The notes under the pieces are model-generated. The model did no database searches. It was given only the letters and a program-made list of their open reading frames with translations, and was not told the DNA's origin. A stretch of DNA of 26,685 bases, from positions 1 through 26,685 of IMG/VR virus record IMGVR_UViG_3300035698_020060. One strand, given 5' to 3'. Source of the stretch: a virus. Made by a program: the position numbers and the translations under genes. Positions 20,174 through 26,685 of the stretch are shown here, piece after piece. The number at the start of each line of letters is the position of its first letter. The stretch's first letter is position 1.

Positions 20174-22450
20174 ATGGCAATCGGAAATCCGTATGATAGG
20201 GACTTTTTTTTGATTGGCGGTGCAGTTAAACTTTCGGGAGGTTCTTTGAACTTATCTAAAGGTACACTTGCATTGGTTGATCAAACACAAAGTACCTTAA
20301 GTGGCTCAAAAGTACTGGCAACAGTTACTGGGATGAGCAAAAGAGAAAAAAACTTAGTCCTGAGACTAGGAATTCAAGATCGGACATCAACTCGATCTCA
20401 TTCAAATGGTTCAATGAAAACATTACCCTTCTCCTTAAATGAGGTTAAGGACTTACGAGTTTCTACTCCAGAAAACACTGAGCAAAAGGTTGATGAAGTA
20501 CTCTTAGGATATGATGGAATTAATGCAGACTCTGCATTTAACTTCCGTACAGGAGATTCTACCTTTAGAGTGACATTAGAGTTGTCAGGGGATCCAATTG
20601 CTTTCAGAGGCGGTGGAGGCAAAGATACTGAGTTTGTCAGCGTAAATGTCGAGATACCTGAATGTAACGTATTGGATACCTGTGTAGATTGTGATCCATG
20701 CTCTAATGTGAATCCACGAGGGATCATCTTAGATGCTATTGAGCAATTGAAAAGACGACAATTGACAGGCGGTAACACAGTTGACCAATTTGTAGACATT
20801 ACACCGGTATTCAGTTGCGCTGATGATCGCACAGCAATAGAAGTACCTTATGATTATTACTGCCTAAGCGTATGTGACACTGGAACACAAGAAGCACTAG
20901 CTTTAGTCTCTCAGCAATATGACACAACTGTTATCTTAACAGAACGTGTTGGATCAACATCTACGTACCAAATGTTGTTACCAAGAACAGCCGGAGCACC
21001 AGCAGGTTACTCGCAATCTTTAGCAAGTCTAATCAAAGGCTGTGATGCATGTCCAGCAGGATACACAGCAACAGATGGTGGCTACTTGTACTCAGTTTCT
21101 ATTGAGGATGATGGAACTGACCAAAGCGCAGCCATTGATGATTTGCCAGGATATGTTGCTGGGACAGTTACAAGAGAAGATGGACACTTACACGGTGCAG
21201 GGTTCTATACACTTGTTGTTGAGAACGTCTTAACATCTGCGCAAATTGCATCATTCATTGCAGCTTCGGCAATCAAATCAACAGCAATTTTTGAAAATCA
21301 TGGACCGGTTGCAGCCATTTGTGAGAATGGGACATTAACAACTGTGTCATGGGCTAACTGTGGAACTTGTAATGTTATCGCAGAGACGTACACAATCACA
21401 TTACCAGATAATGAATGTGGGTCGGATCGTTTGGATGAATTGAATGCTGCGTATGAGACCACAGTTACTCTTGCAACACAAGAAGCAACAACTGCGGACT
21501 TAACCTTAACAGGGACAAGTGGAACAGCAAATGTGAATGTTGATGGAACCAACTACTTAGCAACTTTTGCTACAAGTTTGACTGTCACAGCTGCAAACTT
21601 TGTTACTGCGCATGCAGCTACAATTTTAGCTGCCCACGGAATGGTTGTGGAATCAGCTGGTGCTGTGATCACTTTCACAGCTGTAACTGCAGATTGGGTA
21701 CTACCTACAATTACAAATGTAACAACTAACTTGGCAGGTGCAGTAGCAGCAACTACGTTAACTACTTTACCAATACGCCAAGCATGTCAGACTCAGTACC
21801 AAATTTCAGTATTCTCTGATATTGTATGCGAAGAGTGTGATGCAGTTTTTGAAGATTTCTACTCTACAAAAGCGCCAGCTCCTTATGACATGACTGATTG
21901 GGTGAAAGATGCAAATGTTGGATCAAACCCTTCTGGATTATGTTTGACAGGTATCCGTATCAAAGGTAAAGTGTTTAGATTACAGTCAGAAGAAGCACTT
22001 CGAGATCTCGTTGGGTTTGTTGAGGCTTCTACTAAAGTTAGAGCATCAGCTGGTTACCCAGTGGAGGTTAGAGAAGGTATTGGACGAATCTTTGGAGGAT
22101 CCTACATTGGTAAATATTTGTCACGATGGGTTCCTAGAACACATTTGGCTGGGAATTTACGTGATTTAGAAAATGAATCTCGTTACTACTTCCAAGGTTT
22201 TGATAAGAAAGATTACCTAGGACGCATTTTGACCGGAGAGGTGAGTAATTTAGAAGACCAATTAAAGCAGTACGTGATGTACACTTTACAAATTTCTTCT
22301 GATAAGCACTCACAAGGATTTGCTGGAAGGGTATCGCAAGATATCAACTATCAATTCTGGGCAGAAGTTGGACGACACAATGCTGTAGAATCGTTACTAA
22401 ACAATATCGCTACAAACGCAGGAGTACCTGCTGTGAAAGCTTTCGGATAG
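20174..22450 (+). CDS. 758-aa Cys-rich major virion protein, probable tail or neck structural protein
   Basis: The N-terminal 155 residues (MAIGNPYDRDFFLIGGAVKL, later KTLPFSLNEVKDLRVSTPE) resemble a family I recall from Bacteroidetes phages. It has a Cys cluster at 164, 170, 173 and 176 and further Cys pairs, at least 17 cysteines in all. Two related stretches of about 75 residues occur near 213-290 and 400-440, each with a T-V-I/T-L strand after a helix. The second is interrupted by a Thr/Ala-rich module (442-533, GTSGTANVNVDGTNYLATF). The C-terminal 180 residues form an alpha/beta domain (RLQSEEALRDLVGFVEAS onwards). Its own strong promoter and a terminator bracket it, so it is probably abundant. 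A tail tube, sheath or fibre-base role is possible but unproven. Confidence 0.65.
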   Translation: MAIGNPYDRDFFLIGGAVKLSGGSLNLSKGTLALVDQTQSTLSGSKVLATVTGMSKREKNLVLRLGIQDRTSTRSHSNGSMKTLPFSLNEVKDLRVSTPENTEQKVDEVLLGYDGINADSAFNFRTGDSTFRVTLELSGDPIAFRGGGGKDTEFVSVNVEIPECNVLDTCVDCDPCSNVNPRGIILDAIEQLKRRQLTGGNTVDQFVDITPVFSCADDRTAIEVPYDYYCLSVCDTGTQEALALVSQQYDTTVILTERVGSTSTYQMLLPRTAGAPAGYSQSLASLIKGCDACPAGYTATDGGYLYSVSIEDDGTDQSAAIDDLPGYVAGTVTREDGHLHGAGFYTLVVENVLTSAQIASFIAASAIKSTAIFENHGPVAAICENGTLTTVSWANCGTCNVIAETYTITLPDNECGSDRLDELNAAYETTVTLATQEATTADLTLTGTSGTANVNVDGTNYLATFATSLTVTAANFVTAHAATILAAHGMVVESAGAVITFTAVTADWVLPTITNVTTNLAGAVAATTLTTLPIRQACQTQYQISVFSDIVCEECDAVFEDFYSTKAPAPYDMTDWVKDANVGSNPSGLCLTGIRIKGKVFRLQSEEALRDLVGFVEASTKVRASAGYPVEVREGIGRIFGGSYIGKYLSRWVPRTHLAGNLRDLENESRYYFQGFDKKDYLGRILTGEVSNLEDQLKQYVMYTLQISSDKHSQGFAGRVSQDINYQFWAEVGRHNAVESLLNNIATNAGVPAVKAFG
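21497..21772 (+). other. region encoding an inserted Thr/Ala-rich protein module
   Basis: This stretch encodes residues 442-533 of the 758-aa protein. It is Thr/Ala/Val-rich, almost without Cys, and begins LTLTGTSGTANVNVDGTN, then TSLTVTAANFVTAHAATIL. Similar modules occur in other Bacteroidetes phage proteins as far as I recall. It breaks a repeat unit of the host protein, so it looks inserted. Confidence 0.5.
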
Positions 22451-22477
22451 TACCAAGAGTAATTGACAAAAATAATC

Positions 22478-22510
22478 AAAGGAGAGGGCATAATAGTCCT
22501 CTCCTTTTTT
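22478..22510 (+). terminator. intrinsic terminator after the 758-aa gene
   Basis: AAAGGAGAGG (22478-22487) pairs with CCTCTCCTTT (22498-22507) around a 10-nt loop and is followed by T residues to 22510. It closes the transcription unit of the 758-aa protein. Confidence 0.9.
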
Positions 22511-22530
22511 ATTTACTATAAACTAATGTT

Positions 22531-22562
22531 TTTGCATTAATGAATATCATGTATTAGATTTG
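22531..22562 (+). promoter_or_regulatory. consensus promoter for the fibre and lysis block
   Basis: TTTG (22531-22534), 20 bp, TAGATTTG (22555-22562): a full consensus match right after the terminator. The ATG at 22586 follows after 23 bases. Confidence 0.85.
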
Positions 22563-22585
22563 CTACTTCAAAACCGAATTTCAAC

Positions 22586-23707
22586 ATGGACCAATCTAAA
22601 GCATACACACTAATGTTGAGGAAGTACTCCTCAAGAGTGCAGATGCTTTGTTGTAGGCTGAAACAAATTAGAGAAGAATTAGCAGCGTGTGAAGCAGGTG
22701 TCGGTGGAGGAGATGTTACAATCAACATAAATGGAATACTGTTTGATGTTATTGCATGTGGAGAAACCATTGATGTAGCTGTTGTAGACACAGGTGATGT
22801 TGCAATAGGGACTATTGTAGGGGATAAGGTGGTTATCCCGGATTGTCCAACACCAGATGATGGAGAAGTGCGAGTTAATAGTAACCTCATTGGATTTGTA
22901 CCTAGTGGGGGGTTGATAAATGTTCCCGTAAAATACCAAAACGGTGCCTTAACTGGAACTATTATTGCAGGAGAAGTTATAGTTGATGATCCGATTGTTT
23001 GTGCAGACGCATCTGTTACAGTCAATTCAATAGCATTTGGTAGCGTAGTTAGTGGAGGGACAATTAATGTTCCTGTAAAATACGCTAATACTACACCTGT
23101 TGGGACTATCATTGGAGGAGAGGTTATAGTACCAAACCCGGTCACGCCAAAAAACACAGCCAATCTTTTTAAGACAGGATCAGTTGCTTTCACACCAAAT
23201 GATACAGGGTCAATAGGACAAGGAAGGGGTGTAGACTTCTTCACCCTATCTATTAATAATCCCTTTGGGAATAATAAGAGGTTTACAGATTTACTAGGAA
23301 CTCAGGTCTATACAAACTTTGTAGTAATAGATTGGTCAACAATGAACCAGATTGATAAGAAGGTGCTATGTTACTACATAATACCATTATCACCAGACTC
23401 TCTTTATAACCACCATGCCAATGCCCCATATAGTCGAGTATCAAAAACAGGGTGGCAATTATTTAGCCTTAAACAATATGTGAATATAATGAATATAGGA
23501 GTAGTTAGGGATTATTTGAACTACCCCCCATTCAATTATGCAAACTCTGGTGCGATTGCTGACAGACTATGGTTCAATGATTCAGAATCTGCAACAACCG
23601 GCATGTTTGCTGTAAACACAGGTATGTCTGTAAGTGGTAAAAACTCTGTGTATAAATCAATATTGCAGAGAGAGTATACCGAAGCGGAGATAGGCGTACC
23701 TTTTTAA
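22586..23707 (+). CDS. 373-aa fibre-like protein with three beta repeats
   Basis: An N-terminal helix (MDQSKAYTLMLRKYSSRV) leads into three related units of about 46 residues (43-88, 93-137, 141-187). Each holds the pattern SGGTINVPVKY, then a short loop, then GTIIGGEVIVPNP; the second and third are the most alike. Such triplicated beta units are usual in trimeric tail or head fibres. The C-terminal 185 residues (from about 190) form a separate domain rich in aromatic residues and Asn (YNHHANAPYSRVSKTGW), a plausible receptor-binding tip. Several cysteines lie in the first part (CC at about 22-23). The gene starts its own unit after a terminator and promoter and is followed by the holin. Receptor binding is inferred. 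Confidence 0.65.
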   Translation: MDQSKAYTLMLRKYSSRVQMLCCRLKQIREELAACEAGVGGGDVTININGILFDVIACGETIDVAVVDTGDVAIGTIVGDKVVIPDCPTPDDGEVRVNSNLIGFVPSGGLINVPVKYQNGALTGTIIAGEVIVDDPIVCADASVTVNSIAFGSVVSGGTINVPVKYANTTPVGTIIGGEVIVPNPVTPKNTANLFKTGSVAFTPNDTGSIGQGRGVDFFTLSINNPFGNNKRFTDLLGTQVYTNFVVIDWSTMNQIDKKVLCYYIIPLSPDSLYNHHANAPYSRVSKTGWQLFSLKQYVNIMNIGVVRDYLNYPPFNYANSGAIADRLWFNDSESATTGMFAVNTGMSVSGKNSVYKSILQREYTEAEIGVPF

Positions 23708-23727
23708 TAAAATAACACCCTTACCAA

Positions 23728-24234
23728 ATGAAACAACACAACTACTTAGGATTCGATGATCTACAAGATTTTTTTGGGAGCCTCCTTAGATTTAAGGATT
23801 GGTCAGTAATCTCTATCCCTGTGATAATAGCAGGGATTACTACTTTTATAACCGGATTCATCTGGGATTCACCTGAAGCGATATGGACATTATGGGTTCT
23901 TATGTTGGCAGACTACACCACCGGGGTAGCTAAGTCAATGAAGGCAAAGGAGTTTGTCAGTTACAAGTTATTCAGGATGCCAATATATTTTTTTGCGACG
24001 AGTTTTCTGATATCAATTTCTTGGTGGATATCAAAATCAAGTATTCTTTTTATACCTCTTCCTAGTCTCGTATATGGGGGTTTCACAGGGGTATACCTGA
24101 TATCCCTACTTGAAAACTTAGGAGAACTTGGGCTGTTACCAAAGACCTTAGTAAGTGTAATCAAGAAGAGGTTTGGGCTAAAGGCCTTGATGGACAAGTG
24201 GGATAAAACAGAAGAAGATGAAAAGCCTGAGTAG
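23728..24234 (+). CDS. holin-like membrane protein
   Basis: The protein has about four hydrophobic segments (about 26-46, 52-66, 85-105 and 107-125) and a charged C-terminal tail (KTEEDEKPE). The stretch LWVLMLADYTTGVAKSM, followed by a polar loop and another membrane segment, matches the phage holin-4/toxin-secretion holin group (D-x-x-T/I-G near the second segment). Holins open the inner membrane at a set time so that the wall enzyme can act. Its last bases overlap the spanin-like gene, and a wall-active enzyme candidate follows, which makes a complete lysis block. At 168 aa it is typical for the family. Confidence 0.75.
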   Translation: MKQHNYLGFDDLQDFFGSLLRFKDWSVISIPVIIAGITTFITGFIWDSPEAIWTLWVLMLADYTTGVAKSMKAKEFVSYKLFRMPIYFFATSFLISISWWISKSSILFIPLPSLVYGGFTGVYLISLLENLGELGLLPKTLVSVIKKRFGLKALMDKWDKTEEDEKPE

Positions 24235-24562
24235 AGTGCTACCCTACCTCGTTTTGGTGATTTTGACCATAGTTATAATGAGGGCATTGGGGAGCACGGG
24301 GGAGTTCCATTCAGCTATTGATGAGGACAAGGAAGCCCTCATAGAAGAGGTGAGCATGTGGAAAGAGAGGTACTTAGAAGCAGAGCGTAATACACAATCT
24401 CTTATAAAGAAGGTAGAATTAATCACAATTGAAATAGCTAGATATGAAACAGATAATGATAGCGTTGTTAATGGTATTCGCATGGCTGCCTCAAGTAGGG
24501 ATTACACAAGACTCGACGAATTTGGAGACGACCTCATACAGAGACTGCGAAAAAGGAGATAG
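24218..24562 (+). CDS. inner-membrane spanin-like protein
   Basis: An N-terminal membrane anchor (LPYLVLVILTIVIMRAL, about 8-24) is followed by a charged helical periplasmic region with heptads (WKERYLEAERNTQSLIKKV) and an Arg-rich end. This single-anchor plus coiled-coil layout and the 114-aa length are those of i-spanins (lambda Rz type), which connect inner and outer membranes at lysis. The gene overlaps the holin by 17 bp and the next gene by 119 bp in a different frame, similar to the Rz/Rz1 overlap. Sequence identity is not usable for this family, so the call is by layout. Confidence 0.6.
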   Translation: MKSLSRVLPYLVLVILTIVIMRALGSTGEFHSAIDEDKEALIEEVSMWKERYLEAERNTQSLIKKVELITIEIARYETDNDSVVNGIRMAASSRDYTRLDEFGDDLIQRLRKRR

Positions 24563-24863
24563 TATAAAAACTATTTGCTATAATGACTTTGCACTACTTT
24601 TAGAATATGCGGAAAAAGGGTATGATTATGATTCTGTAGTATTCAAGTTCAAGCAGCAATTATCATACACGGAAAGTAAGTTTGATAACTGCAAGGACCA
24701 AACAGAGTATCTCCTAGAGGTGAGCAACTCTTTGAACACACATATTGAGAAGTTAGAGAGAGCATTAGATAAAGAGCATAAAAGACTAAATAGAGTCAAG
24801 GGGGTCGCATATACAAGCGTGTTTATTAACCTCTTCTTGGCACTACTAATAATAGTAAAATAA
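24444..24863 (+). CDS. 139-aa protein with signal peptide and C-terminal anchor, spanin-like
   Basis: A signal peptide (MKQIMIALLMVFAWLPQ, residues 1-20) begins inside the upstream spanin-like gene. A charged coiled-coil region follows (about 65-115), then a C-terminal hydrophobic segment (TSVFINLFLALLIIV, about 124-138). Export signal plus C-terminal anchor recalls unimolecular spanins, but there is no lipobox Cys, so outer-membrane attachment is not shown. It may partner with the i-spanin, or may itself span the periplasm. Cys pairs (35, 45, 83) could form disulfides. Gene overlap by 119 bp in another frame makes independent shadow coding possible, but the signal peptide and anchor argue for a real gene. 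Confidence 0.6.
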   Translation: MKQIMIALLMVFAWLPQVGITQDSTNLETTSYRDCEKGDSIKTICYNDFALLLEYAEKGYDYDSVVFKFKQQLSYTESKFDNCKDQTEYLLEVSNSLNTHIEKLERALDKEHKRLNRVKGVAYTSVFINLFLALLIIVK

Positions 24864-24864
24864 G

Positions 24865-25449
24865 ATGAATTACAGCGCTAAAATATTGGTGGAGAAAGCC
24901 AAAAAATCACAGGGGTATGAGGACATACCAATGGATTATTGGATTTGTTGCGTTAGGAGCAATATGGAAGAAAGGGAGCCAAATAAGTTTAAGTGTATGC
25001 TAAACCTAATGAAAGGTGAGGATCTTATTTTGACAACAACTTGTACAACAGTACCCGGACTTCCTGCGCTAAAGGGTGGCTTCAAGAAGTATAACAAGGC
25101 TGGCGCAGCTGTTGTTAAGGCAGGCATTTGGATGTATAGGGCCTTTGCACCAGGAAAGCATAACGGCAGAATGGATGCACTAAGACAGGTTAAGAAGATA
25201 TATGCATACAGAGACAGTGACATGGACTCAGTCGCAGAGCAGAATGGGATTGCATCTCTTGGAATGTGGAATACACATATACATGGAACCAGCTATAATT
25301 TTATCGACACAATTCGAAAGGTATTTATTGGAGAGTGGAGTTATGGGTGTATTGCATGCAACTTTATGCCTGAATATAAACAGGTGATTGAAATGACTAA
25401 AAATCAACCAGAAGTATCTGCCATTATTTTAGATGAATTCAGCATTTAA
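24865..25449 (+). CDS. putative cell-wall-active enzyme (endolysin candidate)
   Basis: The sequence TTTCTTVPGLPALKGGF, then GKHNGRMDALRQVKKIYAYR and finally NTHIHGTSYNF with WSYGCIACNF, follows the pattern of a phage-borne family with N-x-H near an IH and WS-x-GC. The His (138/140) and Cys162 placement recalls L,D-transpeptidase-fold enzymes, where His and Cys catalyse cutting or joining of peptidoglycan peptides. There is no signal peptide, so export would need the holin. It starts two bases after the spanin-like gene and ends the lysis block. I recall relatives annotated variously as hypothetical or peptidoglycan-binding proteins, so the enzymatic role is inferred. Confidence 0.5.
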   Translation: MNYSAKILVEKAKKSQGYEDIPMDYWICCVRSNMEEREPNKFKCMLNLMKGEDLILTTTCTTVPGLPALKGGFKKYNKAGAAVVKAGIWMYRAFAPGKHNGRMDALRQVKKIYAYRDSDMDSVAEQNGIASLGMWNTHIHGTSYNFIDTIRKVFIGEWSYGCIACNFMPEYKQVIEMTKNQPEVSAIILDEFSI

Positions 25450-25469
25450 TGTTGGCAAATCTAATGTTT

Positions 25470-25500
25470 TTTGAGAATAGATAATTGATGATTAAATTTG
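25470..25500 (+). promoter_or_regulatory. consensus promoter for the last block
   Basis: TTTG (25470-25473), 19 bp, TAAATTTG (25493-25500): a full consensus match. The ATG at 25505 follows after only four bases, so the message should be leaderless. Confidence 0.85.
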
Positions 25501-25504
25501 TGAT

Positions 25505-26020
25505 ATGGCTGCTATTAATATAGACTTTTCAATTTATAGTTCCCCCTACTACCTGAAGGTTGTGGATTTGAGCGTTTGGGGAGTAATTGCCCCTAAGCCG
25601 TCTATTATAGAGATTACTTTACCGGGGTATTCGGAGCCCATTACTAAGTTTTTTGATAAGGTAAAACTAAACGTCTTTAATACAAATAATTTAGGGATAA
25701 GTGCCGGGGATGCAGAAGGGTTGAGCACACTTCCAGATGGGGTATATAGAGTTAAGGTCATAGGCTCACCGGAGAAGTATAACAAAGAGACATACTACCT
25801 GAAGACCGACCTATTTGATATGGAGTTTGATAAAATACTCATTGACAATGTGGATAAGATGGGGGATAGCGTATTCAATACAAAACTGACAGAGATCGAA
25901 TTCTTAAAGTCTGGTGCACAAGCACATCTAAGAGCAGACCTATTAGGGATGGCCTCTATGTTATTTGATAAAGCACAGGAACTAGTTGACGATTTGATAA
26001 CCTGTTCAACCTGTAAGTAG
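25505..26020 (+). CDS. 171-aa phage structural-type protein, Bacteroidetes phage family
   Basis: The protein has an N-terminal beta-rich domain with PSIIEITLPGYSEPITKFF, LNVFNTNNLGIS and LPDGVYRVKVIGSP, followed by a helical part (about 115-165) and a C-terminal CSTCK. This order (I-T-x-PGY, N-x-F-N-T-N-x-LGI, LPDG-x-Y, helix, Cys pair) matches a family I recall in large Bacteroidetes phages in the tail or fibre region. Function is not established. It overlaps the next gene by one base, and the four genes from here on form one unit. A perfect promoter ends four bases before the ATG, which fixes the start. Confidence 0.65.
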   Translation: MAAINIDFSIYSSPYYLKVVDLSVWGVIAPKPSIIEITLPGYSEPITKFFDKVKLNVFNTNNLGISAGDAEGLSTLPDGVYRVKVIGSPEKYNKETYYLKTDLFDMEFDKILIDNVDKMGDSVFNTKLTEIEFLKSGAQAHLRADLLGMASMLFDKAQELVDDLITCSTCK

Positions 26021-26280
26021 TGTGTGGGTGTAATAGGGGGGTAAAATCCAATGTGAATGGAACAGCTTGCCAGGGAAAAGTGAACACTCTCCAAGTTTTA
26101 AGGAATAAGCTCATCACTTTGGAAAAAGTCGTCATATCCGAGGAGAAAACTAATGAGTACAGAGAGGTCAGAACTGATGTGGAGGAAATGGTAAGAGACT
26201 CAGTGAATACATGCCCGGATATGTCCACAGTAAATCTACTGAAACAATATGTAGAAAATGAGTACACAAAGAATAATTGA
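26020..26280 (+). CDS. 86-aa Cys-containing hypothetical protein
   Basis: The start is GTG at 26020, whose first base is the last base of the preceding stop codon. The N-terminus MCGCNRGVKSNVNGTACQG has Cys residues spaced as in a small metal site or a disulfide-linked cap. A helical, Glu-rich region follows (KVVISEEKTNEYREVRTDVE), with one further Cys. I recognise no family, but similar short Cys-led proteins follow the preceding family in Bacteroidetes phages as far as I recall. Overlap with both neighbours and position in the block support it as a real gene. Confidence 0.6.
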   Translation: MCGCNRGVKSNVNGTACQGKVNTLQVLRNKLITLEKVVISEEKTNEYREVRTDVEEMVRDSVNTCPDMSTVNLLKQYVENEYTKNN

Positions 26281-26515
26281 TAAGACTAATCTCCCAACCT
26301 CAACGTTGGTTTACCAAGCATTGACTAAGATGTCTGTGGACCTTTTGAAAGAGTTAAAATTTGAAGTTGGGCATGTCTGTACAAGTAAAATGCGTAACCT
26401 GCTAAGATTTGAGAGACTTCATTGTAACGACTATTGCTACATAGATGAAGAGCAGGGCAGAAAAGTAAGAGAAGAGTTAATTAAAATAGCAATACTGAAA
26501 ATAGATGTCTTGTAA
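26258..26515 (+). CDS. 85-aa hypothetical protein
   Basis: I recognise no family. The protein is helical, with a Cys-containing middle (VGHVCTSKMRN, then HCNDYCYIDEEQG) and a hydrophobic C-terminus. Its ATG lies 23 bases inside the end of the 86-aa gene, and its own end overlaps the next start by 11 bases, so it is translationally linked to both. Position in the block suggests a virion or fibre-related role, without proof. Confidence 0.6.
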   Translation: MSTQRIIDKTNLPTSTLVYQALTKMSVDLLKELKFEVGHVCTSKMRNLLRFERLHCNDYCYIDEEQGRKVREELIKIAILKIDVL

Positions 26516-26685
26516 TGATAAAATATTTAACCCTTGTGGAAAGAAGATCAACGCTAACTGTGTTGATTATACAGGGGACTTACATGTAAATACCAACCTA
26601 GATATCTGCGATAAACCGTCTGTCACAGATGTAATCGAGGATATGAATGATTACCTTGATGAGATATCAGACTCACTGGATCTGA
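26505..26685 (+). CDS. Cys-rich virion or fibre protein, 3' end outside window
   Basis: The frame opens at ATG 26505 with MSCNDKIFNPCGKKINANC, followed by VDYTGDLHVNTNLDICDK and an acidic helix (VIEDMNDYLDEISDSLD). No stop occurs before the window edge, so only the first 60 residues are seen. The pattern of an N-terminal Cys pair and a C-V-x-Y-T-G phrase resembles the beginnings of fibre-type proteins in Bacteroidetes phages, as far as I recall. It overlaps the 85-aa gene by 11 bases. Confidence 0.6.
   Translation, partial: MSCNDKIFNPCGKKINANCVDYTGDLHVNTNLDICDKPSVTDVIEDMNDYLDEISDSLDL

Noticed and set aside
22537-23244. Minus-strand 235-codon frame opposite the fibre-like gene
   Set aside because: It is a shadow of the repetitive beta units, being Pro/Thr-rich from the reverse complement of Gly/Val codons. 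It runs across a strong plus-strand promoter and has no support of its own.
1-26685. tRNA, rRNA, CRISPR array, integrase or insertion sequence
   Set aside because: None was seen by eye: no cloverleaf-like segment with a CCA or TTCRA box in the gaps, no spaced repeats, no tyrosine- or serine-integrase motif and no transposase pair with terminal repeats.

Overview
The window looks like part of a tailed-phage (or prophage) genome whose host belongs to the Bacteroidetes. The strongest host clue is a set of nine promoter-like sites with the Bacteroidetes primary-sigma layout (TTTG, 19-20 bp, TAnnTTTG) in front of phage genes. Shine-Dalgarno sequences are mostly absent and upstream regions are A/T-rich, which fits. 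The gene set (TerL, a very large portal, acidic scaffold-like protein, capsid, HU/IHF-like protein, Cys-rich virion proteins) resembles crAss-like and other Bacteroidetes podoviruses. That taxonomic reading is inference only.

Left arm (about 7422 down to 1, minus strand): one tightly packed leftward operon starts at a consensus promoter near 7430-7461. In order it encodes a TnpB-like protein with no recognisable RuvC nuclease, RecA, a GIY-YIG nuclease, several small unknown proteins, an SSB-like protein with an acidic DDLPF tail, a secreted small protein, an HTH-metallophosphoesterase and a 70-aa unknown. Beyond it, two related imperfect palindromes (525-591 and 1124-1186) that resemble integron attC sites bracket a 117-aa basic phage protein. 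An MT-A70-type adenine methyltransferase then runs off the left edge.

Centre (7423-7846): a 424-bp divergent control region with two opposed promoters and operator-like repeats, but no gene.

Right arm (7847 to 26685, plus strand): packaging and virion genes. A pre-packaging block (unknowns, HU/IHF-like protein, a Cys-cluster protein with a DUF1573-like domain) leads to TerL, portal, scaffold-like protein, major capsid candidate, two connector-like proteins, a 758-aa Cys-rich virion protein and a repeat-containing fibre-like protein. A lysis block follows (holin, spanin-like pair with overlapping genes, wall-active enzyme candidate). The last block holds four small Cys-rich virion-like genes, the last one cut by the window edge.

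The late genes are divided into several transcription units by promoters and by two clear intrinsic terminators, after the capsid gene and after the 758-aa gene. Five of the nine promoters lie so close to their ATG that the transcripts should be leaderless or nearly so. I see no tRNA, rRNA, CRISPR array, integrase or insertion sequence in the window.
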